Below are positions 1 through 6,953 of a stretch of 16,904 nt of DNA, piece by piece. The stretch is from NCBI GenBank assembly GCA_037146835.1, contig JBAWWI010000044.1, positions 1 to 16,904 of the forward strand, in the 5' to 3' direction. The DNA comes from IMCC26256 sp037146835. Its GTDB lineage: Bacteria; Actinomycetota; Acidimicrobiia; IMCC26256. Numbering within the stretch: the stretch's first letter is position 1; each line of letters opens with the position of its first letter. A model generated the notes under the pieces. It had not been told where the DNA came from. It saw nothing but the letters and a program-made list of their open reading frames with translations, and did no database searches. Position numbers and translations under genes: made by a program.

Positions 1-318
1 GCAAGTGTCGCTGAGATTCAGGGAGTACCAACTCTGAATCTTCGAAGGCTCGCCGCGGATCTCGCTCCAGCGGTTCTTGCCGGCGAGCGAATGATGCTTC
101 GGATTATTAAAGCCGGGCGCGAGCCGGGTCAAGGAGTTGGGTTTCTCGATGATGGCTCAATGGTTGTCGTCAATGGTGGTGCAGCGTCAGTTGGCGCCGA
201 ACCCATGGAGATAGTGGTCTCGTCTGTGGTTCCAAATGCAGCAGGGCGCCTAATTTTTGCAAAGCCTGCAGTTAGTTTGCGCGAAACAGAGGCATCCTCG
301 GGCATCATTGGAGAATGA
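1..318 (+). CDS. PIN/TRAM-domain protein, YacL-like (3' end only)
   Basis: The reading frame is open from the first base, so this is the C-terminal 105 residues of a gene that begins before the window. The remaining sequence covers the end of a PIN-type nuclease domain (VAEIQGVPTLNLRRLA) followed by a TRAM RNA-binding domain (KAGREPGQGVGFLDDGSMVV, then a segment ending AGRLIFAKP). This arrangement matches the YacL family of membrane-anchored PIN/TRAM proteins; the expected N-terminal membrane segments and catalytic aspartates lie outside the window. Its TGA stop overlaps the ispD start by four bases (ATGA, 315-318), so the two are probably co-transcribed and translationally coupled. The family assignment is firm; the cellular role, presumably RNA processing or decay, is not established by the sequence. 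Confidence 0.85.
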   Translation, partial: ASVAEIQGVPTLNLRRLAADLAPAVLAGERMMLRIIKAGREPGQGVGFLDDGSMVVVNGGAASVGAEPMEIVVSSVVPNAAGRLIFAKPAVSLRETEASSGIIGE

Positions 319-980
319 CCACTTGGGCAATTCTTCTTGCAGCGGGTAGCGGCACGCGCTTTGGGGGTCAGAAGCAGTTCTTAGATCTTGGTGGGGCGCG
401 CATCATTGATCGCGCTATCCATGGCGCCCACGATGCTGTAGATGCGGTTGTACTTGTACTCCCGCCAGGCGAGTCGTGGGTTGGGCCGGCGGTCCACGCT
501 GTAGTTGAAGGCGGGGCGCTTAGATCCGACTCAGTTCGCGCTGGGCTCGCAGTGATTCCTCCGGAGGTGGAGGTGATCGTTGTGCATGATGTGGCGCGCC
601 CACTTGCAACACGCGCAACTTACTTCGCAGTTATTGATGCAGTGAAAGCTGGCGCCGATGGAGCAGTTCCAGGCATCGCAATCTCCGACACGATCAAGCG
701 AATAAACCAAAGCATGGTTGTAGAGACGCTCAATCGCAGTGAACTCGTAGCCGTGCAGACACCTCAGGCGTTCAATGCTGCGAAGCTCCGAGACGCGCAC
801 GTTGCTGGCGGCGATGCAACAGATGATGCTGGATTGATTGAGGCAATTGGGGGTACCGTCATGGTCGTGCAGGGCGATGTGCTTAATCTAAAAATTACTG
901 ATGGCAGTGACCTGCTGCGGCTTGAGGCTCTGTTAGCGGAGCGCTCGGTGAGTGAAGGCGACGCAGGGGAGAGCACATGA
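315..980 (+). CDS. ispD: 2-C-methyl-D-erythritol 4-phosphate cytidylyltransferase
   Basis: IspD transfers CMP from CTP to 2-C-methyl-D-erythritol 4-phosphate, the third step of the non-mevalonate (MEP) isoprenoid pathway, in the cytoplasm. The 221-residue protein has the family length. The nucleotide-binding loop LLAAGSGTRFGGQKQF is at residues 7-22 with the conserved Arg15 and Lys20. HDVARP (91-96), SDTIKR (124-129), TPQAF (149-153) and KITDGSDL (193-200) match the other conserved blocks. It starts with an ATG that overlaps the upstream stop and ends by overlapping the ispF start (ATGA, 977-980), so three genes form a tightly coupled unit. ispD and ispF are separate here, not fused into a bifunctional IspDF. 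Nothing abnormal was seen. Confidence 0.96.
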   Translation: MTTWAILLAAGSGTRFGGQKQFLDLGGARIIDRAIHGAHDAVDAVVLVLPPGESWVGPAVHAVVEGGALRSDSVRAGLAVIPPEVEVIVVHDVARPLATRATYFAVIDAVKAGADGAVPGIAISDTIKRINQSMVVETLNRSELVAVQTPQAFNAAKLRDAHVAGGDATDDAGLIEAIGGTVMVVQGDVLNLKITDGSDLLRLEALLAERSVSEGDAGEST

Positions 981-1471
981 TCTTTCGTGTTGGGCTTGGT
1001 TTTGATGTTCACCCGTTCGGTGGTGAGTCCCCCTTGGTAATAGGTGGAGTAACGATTGAGGGACCTGGGCTAGTTGGTCACTCTGATGCAGATGTCGTCG
1101 CGCATGCCGTAGCCGACTCGTTACTTGGACCGGCAGGTCTTCCCGATCTTGGCTCGCTCTTTCCAGCGAGCGACCCAACATATTTGGGTGCCTCCTCGAT
1201 GGATTTACTCTCGGATGTGGCTCGTCGGGTCAGTGCGGAGGGTTGGTGGCTTCAGAACGTAGATATCGTGATTGCGGCCGAGCAGCCACGGCTCGCTGAG
1301 CATCTCGCTGCGATGCAGTCAGGGCTCGCCGAGGCTCTCGCTCCCCTCCAGGAGCCACTCGGTGTAGCCCTTCACGTCTCGGTTACCCCGAAACGCGGAG
1401 AGGGCCTTGGTTTCGTAGGCCGGGTCGAGGGAATCGCCTGTTGGGCAGTGGCGATGCTCAACAAAGGTTGA
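977..1471 (+). CDS. ispF: 2-C-methyl-D-erythritol 2,4-cyclodiphosphate synthase
   Basis: IspF closes the cyclic diphosphate of the MEP pathway and works as a homotrimer with Zn and Mg at subunit interfaces. The 164-residue protein begins with the typical GLGFDVH motif; Asp10 and His12 are metal ligands, and a third, His44, lies in ADVVAHAVADSLLG. The LPDLGSLFP block sits at 55-63. The C-terminal nucleotide-contact segment reads TPKRGEGLGFVGRVEGI, where better-known homologues have a threonine-rich TTTE-type sequence before LGF; this looks like a lineage variant rather than damage. The start ATG overlaps the ispD stop. About 30 bases separate it from cysS, consistent with one operon. Confidence 0.96.
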   Translation: MIFRVGLGFDVHPFGGESPLVIGGVTIEGPGLVGHSDADVVAHAVADSLLGPAGLPDLGSLFPASDPTYLGASSMDLLSDVARRVSAEGWWLQNVDIVIAAEQPRLAEHLAAMQSGLAEALAPLQEPLGVALHVSVTPKRGEGLGFVGRVEGIACWAVAMLNKG

Positions 1472-1501
1472 TTTTCATTCAGCGCGGGTAACCTCGCTGC
1501 A

Positions 1502-2881
1502 ATGACCGTTCGCATTCGACTGCACGACACACTTCTTGGCCGCAGGGTCAACCTCTCTCCTCGGGTCCCTGGGAGCGTCTCTATCTACGTCTGCGGACCT
1601 ACCGTCTATGACGCTCCGCACCTCGGGCACGGCCGAACCGCTGTTGTATTCGACAGTATTCGTCGATACTTAACGTGGAGCGGGCTCAGCGTCATGTTCG
1701 TGAGCAACATCACCGACATCGAAGACAAGATCATTGGGCGCGCTGCTCGTGAAGGCCTTACTGAGTCTGAGGTAGCGCGTACATATGAAGACGCGTACTG
1801 GTTCGAGATGGATCGTCTCGATGTTCTTCGACCAGACGAGACTCCCCATGCAACTCAGTACATCTCTGAGATGCTCGAATTAATCGCTGAGTTAATCGAG
1901 AAGGATCATGCCTACGTAATTGAGGGGCAGGGTGTTTACTTCGATGTTCCTTCGTACGAAGGATACGGAGAACTCTCGAACCGAAAGCTTGCTGATCTTC
2001 TTGAAGGGGCAGGCTCGCGCGTTGAGATAGACACAGCGAAGAAGAGCCCTGTTGATTTTGCTCTTTGGAAAGCTGCAAAACCAGGAGAGCCTGATTGGGA
2101 GTCTCCATGGGGACGCGGCAGGCCAGGGTGGCATATCGAGTGCACCGCGATGTCGCTCCTTCTACTAGGCGAGGCGTTTGATATTCATGGTGGCGGCGAC
2201 GACTTAACTTTCCCTCACCATGAGAATGAGCGCGCACAGGCTGAGGCCGCTGGGCACCCCTTCGCTCGCCATTGGATTCACTCTGGGATGGTGATGGTCG
2301 GCGGAGAGAAGATGTCTAAGTCGCTCGGTAACTTCACCACGCTCGGAGAGGCAATCGACGCGCACGGCGGTAGGGCGGTGCGTGTAGCTGTTCTACAGAC
2401 TCACTATCGCGCGCAGACTGAACTCGGCCCGCTTGAGATCGAGGCTGCAGGGAAAGCTGTTGAGCGCCTCGATGCGCTAGCAAGGCGTGCGAGTGCAAAT
2501 GACCTCCCGGCGGATTGCTCCACCGACACCGCCTCAGTCAATACGTTTAGCGCTGCCATGGATGACGACTTTGGAACCCCTGCCGCGCTCGCCGTTGTAT
2601 TCGATGCGATTAGCACTGCAAACTCTGCGATAGACGCTGGTGACTTATTCACCGCCGGGACCTTCGCAGCGACGGCTTTTGAGCTAGCAGCAGCACTTGG
2701 GGTAATCGTGAAGACGCCCGAGCGCGGCGACGATGCTGACGAGATTGATGAGTTGGTGCTGAAGCGTGAAGAGGCGCGCGCGTCACGAGACTTTTCTGGA
2801 GCCGACAGGATCAGAGACGAACTCGCCCAGCGCGGTGTTGTGCTCGAGGACGGACCTAGCGGTACGCAGTGGCACCGATGA
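1502..2881 (+). CDS. cysS: Cysteinyl-tRNA synthetase
   Basis: A class I aminoacyl-tRNA synthetase that charges tRNA-Cys with cysteine in the cytoplasm. The 459-residue length is that of bacterial CysS. The HIGH-type motif is HLGH (40-43) and the KMSKS motif is at 270-274. The zinc site used to select cysteine is complete: Cys31 in CGPTVYD, Cys214 in HIECTAMS, His239 and Glu243 in FPHHENE. The C-terminal anticodon-binding region ends in the usual RDFSGADRIRDEL-type helix. It is a full CysS rather than the mycothiol ligase MshC, because the C-terminal domain is intact. It follows ispF by 30 bases and precedes rlmB by 29, an order widely seen in actinobacteria. Confidence 0.97.
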   Translation: MTVRIRLHDTLLGRRVNLSPRVPGSVSIYVCGPTVYDAPHLGHGRTAVVFDSIRRYLTWSGLSVMFVSNITDIEDKIIGRAAREGLTESEVARTYEDAYWFEMDRLDVLRPDETPHATQYISEMLELIAELIEKDHAYVIEGQGVYFDVPSYEGYGELSNRKLADLLEGAGSRVEIDTAKKSPVDFALWKAAKPGEPDWESPWGRGRPGWHIECTAMSLLLLGEAFDIHGGGDDLTFPHHENERAQAEAAGHPFARHWIHSGMVMVGGEKMSKSLGNFTTLGEAIDAHGGRAVRVAVLQTHYRAQTELGPLEIEAAGKAVERLDALARRASANDLPADCSTDTASVNTFSAAMDDDFGTPAALAVVFDAISTANSAIDAGDLFTAGTFAATAFELAAALGVIVKTPERGDDADEIDELVLKREEARASRDFSGADRIRDELAQRGVVLEDGPSGTQWHR

Positions 2882-2910
2882 TGCAAGTTTTCTCTAAGGA
2901 TGTGCTTTAA

Positions 2911-3930
2911 ATGAGTAATGACCGGCGTGGCGGACAGCGCGGCAGTAATAGCGGCGGAAGTAGTGGCGGTCCGCGAGGTGGTCAGCGCGCCGGAAATGGT
3001 GCCGGAAGTGGTGGCGGAAATGATGGCAGAGGTGGTGGCGGAAACCGCGCTGGTAACTCCGGACGAGGTGGCTATCGCGACGGTGGGCGAAGTGGCTCTA
3101 ATGAGCAGCGCGGAGACTTCTCAGACCGCGGCCGGGGGCGTGACTCCGATGAATTCGACGAGTATTCGTCGCAGGCGCCAGAGCGCGAACGAGGTTTGGG
3201 CGGAGACCAAGTTGAGGGTGTAAATGCTGTGCGCGAGTTGCTACGCGCCGATCGAAGAGATGTAAGGGAGTTGCTCATCTCGGTAGGGAGAGAGAATTCT
3301 CCGGCGATCGAAGAGATTATTGAACTCGCTCGCGAGCAGCGCGTGCGCGTCCGCGAGGTGGGTGCGACCCAGATGGAGGCTGTTGCTCGATCAGAGTCGC
3401 CACAAGGTGTAATTGCTCTCGCCTCCTCGATCGAGCCCGTTGATATTGACGCACTGCTAGAGGACCCGAAGGCGTTCATTGTTGTGCTCGATGGTGTGAC
3501 TGACCCTGGCAACCTAGGGGCAGTTATGCGAACTGCTGAGCAGGCAGGCGCCACAGGATTCGTGCTCCCAAAGCACAGAAGCGCCCGCCTTACTCCGTCT
3601 GCGATGAAAGCAGCAGCAGGTGCCGCTGAGTGGCTTCCAATTGCACAGACCGCAGGTGTGCCGTCATTTCTTGAGAGGGCGAAGCGGGCTGGAGTTTGGT
3701 CAGTTGGATTAGATGCTGACGGGGACGTAGATGTAAATGAGATCCCAGTAGCCGATGCTCCGATTGTGATCGTGCTCGGGGCAGAGGGGAGCGGGCTCTC
3801 TCGGCTCACTCGTGGACGATGCGACCTCATAGCGAGCATCCCAACCTTTGGGCACCTAGACAGTCTCAATGTCTCAGCCGCCGCCGCCGTCGCCTGCTTC
3901 GCAGTTGCCAGGCGTCGCGGCCAAGAGTGA
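2911..3930 (+). CDS. rlmB: 23S rRNA (guanosine-2'-O-)-methyltransferase, SpoU/TrmH family, with Gly/Arg-rich tail
   Basis: RlmB 2'-O-methylates a conserved guanosine (G2251 in E. coli numbering) in the peptidyl-transferase region of 23S rRNA. The catalytic SPOUT domain covers about residues 185-337, with motif 1 LDGVTDPGNLGAVMRTAE (Asn201, Arg207), motif 2 VLGAEGSGLSR (288-298) and motif 3 SLNVSAAAA (318-326). The small substrate-binding domain begins near VEGVNAVRELL (101). Residues 1 to about 98 are low-complexity Gly, Arg, Ser, Asn and Asp and probably disordered; this raises the total to 339 residues against roughly 245 for E. coli RlmB. The start ATG is preceded by AAGGA. The last codons and the stop lie within the first unit of a 26-bp tandem repeat. 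Confidence 0.93.
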   Translation: MSNDRRGGQRGSNSGGSSGGPRGGQRAGNGAGSGGGNDGRGGGGNRAGNSGRGGYRDGGRSGSNEQRGDFSDRGRGRDSDEFDEYSSQAPERERGLGGDQVEGVNAVRELLRADRRDVRELLISVGRENSPAIEEIIELAREQRVRVREVGATQMEAVARSESPQGVIALASSIEPVDIDALLEDPKAFIVVLDGVTDPGNLGAVMRTAEQAGATGFVLPKHRSARLTPSAMKAAAGAAEWLPIAQTAGVPSFLERAKRAGVWSVGLDADGDVDVNEIPVADAPIVIVLGAEGSGLSRLTRGRCDLIASIPTFGHLDSLNVSAAAAVACFAVARRRGQE

Positions 3931-3993
3931 GGGTTGGGCGTCGCGGCCAAGAGTGAGGGTTGGGCGTCGCGGCCAAGAGTGAGGGTTGGGCGT
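3911..3993. repeat. 26-bp tandem repeat, three copies, spanning the rlmB stop codon
   Basis: Three identical head-to-tail 26-bp units begin at 3912, 3938 and 3964, followed by four bases of a fourth; the base before each unit also matches. Each unit starts GCGTCGCGGCCAAGAG and continues TGAGGGTTGG. The first copy encodes the last residues of RlmB (RRGQE) and its TGA stop, so copies two and three are downstream duplicates of the gene end. Perfect identity suggests recent expansion by slippage. No function is evident. Confidence 0.95.
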
Positions 3994-4072
3994 TAAATAT
4001 CTCCCCGCTCTCGGGAAAGCACCGGGTTCGAGACTACGGTTTGGGACCACCGCGGGCGTAGTGCTCGCGAAT

Positions 4073-4149
4073 GCCGGAGTAGCTCAGTTGGCCAGAGCAG
4101 CCGCCTTGTAAGCGGCAGGTCGTCGGTTCGAGTCCGACCTTCGGCTCCA
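4073..4149 (+). tRNA. tRNA-Thr (anticodon UGU), CCA encoded
   Basis: A full cloverleaf can be drawn. The acceptor stem GCCGGAG (4073-4079) pairs with CTTCGGC (4139-4145) with one G-U pair. The D stem is GCTC/GAGC (4082-4085 with 4095-4098). The anticodon stem GCCGC/GCGGC (4100-4104 with 4112-4116) encloses loop CTTGTAA with anticodon TGT at 4107-4109. The T stem GTCGG/CCGAC (4122-4126 with 4134-4138) encloses TTCGAGT. Discriminator U at 4146 and an encoded CCA at 4147-4149 complete it. There is no intron and no long variable arm. No integrase or duplicated 3' end is visible nearby. The surrounding gap (3931-4270) otherwise holds only the tandem repeat; 3994-4072 and 4150-4270 show no convincing promoter or terminator. 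Confidence 0.97.
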
Positions 4150-4270
4150 TTGAAGTGATCTTTGACACGCGTGAGCGAGGTGCGCGGGATAGGGTCAGAT
4201 TCACCTGTTAGCCCAAGAATAAGGGCGATATGAACGGAGTCTGAGTGAATTCAATCGGAGAGTCGCAAGC

Positions 4271-4822
4271 ATGACGGATCAGATGACCCCAGTAGGCGGA
4301 GCCCCTCGTCGTCGAGGACCTGCATCTAGCGGCGGAGCACTTAGCAACCCAGCCGTTCGCGCTGCGCTGCTAATTGTCCTTGCGATCATTATTGGCATCG
4401 TCCTGCTTCAGGTTATTGATGATGGCTCCGGTCCAATTGGGGATGGTGGAACCACCACTACTACTGCTGCCTCCACCACATCCACATCTCGCGGAACTAC
4501 CACAACAACTAAGGCTGACCCGAAGGAGACAGGAACGGTGCGCACGCCGCAGCAAGTAACTGTTCTTGTTCTCAATGGTTCAGGCGTTGGGGGAGCAGCC
4601 TCAACTCTCACGAGTACTCTGCGCTCACTTGGTTACCAAACACTCACTCCGACAGATGCGCCGGCTCAGGTCGGCAACGCCGTTTACTATCAGTCTGGAT
4701 ACAAGCGTGAGTGCGCGGCTGTAGCTACATCTGTTGGCGGGAATGCTGCGGTCAAAGAGATGCCAGCCCCACCCCCTGCAGGTGCTGAGCGCGCCAACTG
4801 CATAGCGGTTATCGGTACGTAA
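4271..4822 (+). CDS. Membrane-anchored LytR_C domain protein
   Basis: This 183-residue protein has a short basic cytoplasmic N-terminus, one hydrophobic membrane segment (about residues 27-49, NPAVRAALLIVLAIIIGIVL), a Thr/Ser-rich linker (about 58-86) and a C-terminal domain resembling the LytR C-terminal family (VTVLVLNGSGVGGAAST, followed by LRSLGYQTL). The topology implies an extracytoplasmic globular domain held off the membrane. The LytR-CpsA-Psr catalytic phosphotransferase domain is absent, so a stand-alone LytR_C protein is the best description; such proteins are presumed to act at the cell wall, but no activity can be claimed. GGAG lies upstream of the ATG at a longish spacing. It starts 122 bases after the tRNA and precedes the COQ4-like gene by 36. 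Confidence 0.85.
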   Translation: MTDQMTPVGGAPRRRGPASSGGALSNPAVRAALLIVLAIIIGIVLLQVIDDGSGPIGDGGTTTTTAASTTSTSRGTTTTTKADPKETGTVRTPQQVTVLVLNGSGVGGAASTLTSTLRSLGYQTLTPTDAPAQVGNAVYYQSGYKRECAAVATSVGGNAAVKEMPAPPPAGAERANCIAVIGT

Positions 4823-4858
4823 GTAAGCGCTGTCTTAGCCACGGAGATCTAAAAACTT

Positions 4859-5761
4859 ATGAACGCTGATATTGAGATAGCGCGCGGGCTGATAGGCGCG
4901 GCCTCCATCCCTGGGGGCCCCTCGCGAGAGCAGGTAAATCTTGTTCAGAGCCTTCTCCACAGTTACTTTGGTGCCGATGCGGATGCGGAGTCGCTTACCC
5001 CGCTCTCTCCCCAAGAACTTGCAGCGATAGTCAATCCAGATGATCGCCACCGTGTTGCCGATCTGCTTGTAGTGCTTGAATTCTGCCGCCATCCATACGA
5101 CGAAGCGCAGGCAGATCTTGTTGAGGAGTACGTCGCTGCACTTGGAGTAGATGAGCCGATGCTTATTCTGGCTCGTGATGCAATTCAAGGAGAGGTAGAG
5201 AAGGTTGCTGCCGACTGGAGCAGGCTTAACTCGCTACCTAGTGGCGAGCGCGCAATTGCTGAGCAGGATCGTGATTATGGGGCCAAGCTGCGAGCGCTAG
5301 AGGGCTGCCCTCCGCTGAGTCTCGGGCGCACATACTTTCAGTACTACCAACAGTTCAACTCTCCGTTCCCCGGCGAAGATGGCGGTCCGCACCCCTCCGT
5401 TGCGAGTCACGATTTTGATCATGTGATCACTGGCTATGACACAGACCCGCCAGGGGAGCTGGCGCTTCAAGCAATGCTCCTCGCGTCGAATGGGTTTCAG
5501 GACCACTTCTCATCGTTAGTTGCTTCGCTTCTCTTATATGAAAGCGCGTCGCTTCCTTTTCTCACGATCATCCCTAAGGAAGCGGTCCTTGATAGAGACG
5601 GAGCGATGGATCTCCTTGCAAATGCATTTCTACGTGGTCAGATGACTACGGTCGATTGCCGCGCTCTAGACCACATGGCCATAGTGAATAGGCCGCTCGC
5701 CGAGATCCGCAGAGAGTGCGGAATTGAGGATCTTTCGCAGCCTGCGCACTGGGATAGCTAG
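4859..5761 (+). CDS. COQ4-like domain protein with TerB-like N-terminal region
   Basis: The C-terminal half (about residues 150-295) resembles the COQ4 family: LGRTYFQYYQQFNSPFPGE is followed by HDFDHVITGYDTDPPGE, which fits the family metal motif HDxxH-x11-E with His184, Asp185, His188 and Glu200. The N-terminal 115 residues are predicted helical and resemble a TerB-type helical bundle (HRVADLLVVLEFCRHPYDEA and later YVAALGVDEP), an assignment held with less confidence. COQ4 in mitochondria acts in ubiquinone biosynthesis, binding quinone intermediates and a metal. Actinobacteria normally make menaquinone, so the substrate here is unknown. It lies between a wall-associated protein and a glycerate kinase, neither of which explains it. 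The ATG is preceded by GGAG at long spacing. No signal peptide or membrane helix is apparent. Confidence 0.7.
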   Translation: MNADIEIARGLIGAASIPGGPSREQVNLVQSLLHSYFGADADAESLTPLSPQELAAIVNPDDRHRVADLLVVLEFCRHPYDEAQADLVEEYVAALGVDEPMLILARDAIQGEVEKVAADWSRLNSLPSGERAIAEQDRDYGAKLRALEGCPPLSLGRTYFQYYQQFNSPFPGEDGGPHPSVASHDFDHVITGYDTDPPGELALQAMLLASNGFQDHFSSLVASLLLYESASLPFLTIIPKEAVLDRDGAMDLLANAFLRGQMTTVDCRALDHMAIVNRPLAEIRRECGIEDLSQPAHWDS

Positions 5762-5860
5762 AGAGATTGAATCCAGCTCGTAACGCTGGGGCGCATCTTC
5801 TAGATTTTTCTTTTGGCGCGGTGCTGGCATCGCATCAGTAGATGGGCCAATCTGTGCGCT

Positions 5861-6910
5861 GTGAATAGTTTTGGTCTGCGCGCAGTTGTCTGCCCTGACA
5901 AGTTCAGTGGAACGCTTACTGCAGGAGAGGCAGCCGAGGCGATGGCCGCTGGCTTAATGCGCGCAGGTTTCTCAGATGTTGTGCAGGCTCCGCTAGCTGA
6001 TGGTGGCGAGGGGTCGCTCGAGACGATTCACGAATCTCTTGGCGGTTCAATTCGCAGCACGCGTGTTACAGGGCCACTCGGCAAAGAGGTGCTCGCTGAG
6101 TGGCTCGTGATACCGAACGGAACAGCGGTCATTGAGATGGCTAAGGCAAGTGGACGCGCTCTTGTTGAGGGGCGCTCCGATCCCTTAGGTGCAACTACTA
6201 GAGGCACAGGAGAGCTAATCGCGGCGGCGCGCGCCTCTGGGGTTCGGCGAGTAATTGTCTGTGTAGGCGGGAGTGCAAGTACCGATGGTGGGCTTGGAGC
6301 GCTTGAGGCATTGGGGTGGTCTCTGCGAGGGCTCGACGTAACCGTGGCGTGTGATGTAACAACTACCTTCGTTGCAGCGGCACGCGAGTTCGCTCCTCAA
6401 AAAGGTGCGACTCCAGCCCAAGTTCAACTCTTAAGTGGCCGCCTTGAGCGCCTCTCAGCAGACTTCCTGCAGCGCACCGGCGTTGAAGTCTCGGAGGTTG
6501 AAGGCTCCGGTGCTGCTGGTGGACTCGCCGGTGGACTCTGCGCAATCGGCGCGCGTTTAGAGCCAGGTTTCGATGTCATCGCTCGAATCGTCGGGCTAGA
6601 TAGTGCGATGGTTGGCGCAGATCTTGTAATGACTGGTGAGGGGCGCGTAGATGCGTCTTCGTTCGCCGGCAAAGTCGTTGGCGGTGTAATCGATGCTGCA
6701 TTTGATGAGGGTGTACCTAATTGTTGTGTCATCGCAGGGCAGATCACCGAAGATGCACGCAATCACTTAGCGAAGCTCCCTACTGTCCTTGGCCTCGCAT
6801 TGACGGATCGCGTCTGGACGCCCTCCGAGGCGTTTTTGCGCGTAGCGCTATTGGTAGAAGAGGCTGCTCTTGAGGGAGGCCGCTATGCGCTCTCCTCTGA
6901 AAAACCTTGA
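5861..6910 (+). CDS. Glycerate kinase, GarK/GlxK family
   Basis: Phosphorylates glycerate with ATP to feed glycolysis; GarK/GlxK members usually give 2-phosphoglycerate, but the product position cannot be read from sequence. Family motifs are present: CPDKFSGTLTAGEAAEAMA at the N-terminus, the DGGEGSLETI loop, the glycine-rich GGSASTDGGLGALEALGW and the C-terminal TGEGRVDASSFAGK. The open frame reaches a TTG at 5813, but the chosen GTG at 5861 gives VNSFGLRAVVCPDKF, which fits the usual short family N-terminus; neither start has a strong ribosome-binding site, so the start is uncertain. The predicted 349 residues are slightly short for the family. It converges on gpgS with a 43-base gap, and gpgS also uses a phosphoglycerate, so a shared role in glucosylglycerate turnover is possible but inferred. 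Confidence 0.88.
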   Translation: MNSFGLRAVVCPDKFSGTLTAGEAAEAMAAGLMRAGFSDVVQAPLADGGEGSLETIHESLGGSIRSTRVTGPLGKEVLAEWLVIPNGTAVIEMAKASGRALVEGRSDPLGATTRGTGELIAAARASGVRRVIVCVGGSASTDGGLGALEALGWSLRGLDVTVACDVTTTFVAAAREFAPQKGATPAQVQLLSGRLERLSADFLQRTGVEVSEVEGSGAAGGLAGGLCAIGARLEPGFDVIARIVGLDSAMVGADLVMTGEGRVDASSFAGKVVGGVIDAAFDEGVPNCCVIAGQITEDARNHLAKLPTVLGLALTDRVWTPSEAFLRVALLVEEAALEGGRYALSSEKP

Positions 6911-6953
6911 CCACGCGCCTTACTTCACCCTCTGCCTTACTTGCCGATGCGCC

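Noticed and set aside
3072..3950. Long open frame (292 codons) on the minus strand opposite rlmB
   Set aside because: Shadow of the high-GC rlmB frame: low-complexity Ser/Ala/Arg product, no recognisable domain, and full overlap with a well-supported gene.
3911..3993. Possible CRISPR-like array
   Set aside because: The copies are directly adjacent with no spacers, and no cas gene is present.
4073..4149. tRNA-Thr gene as an integration site of a mobile element
   Set aside because: No integrase, no duplicated tRNA 3' end and only ordinary genes on both sides.
4150..4270. TTGACA at 4162 as a promoter for the LytR_C gene
   Set aside because: The only -10-like sequence (TAGGGT, 4190) is 22 bases away, too far for a normal promoter.
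5813..5860. TTG start giving glycerate kinase 16 extra residues
   Set aside because: The extra segment is Trp/Arg/Cys-rich and unlike the family, whose conserved block starts close to the N-terminus; the GTG at 5861 fits better, though not decisively.
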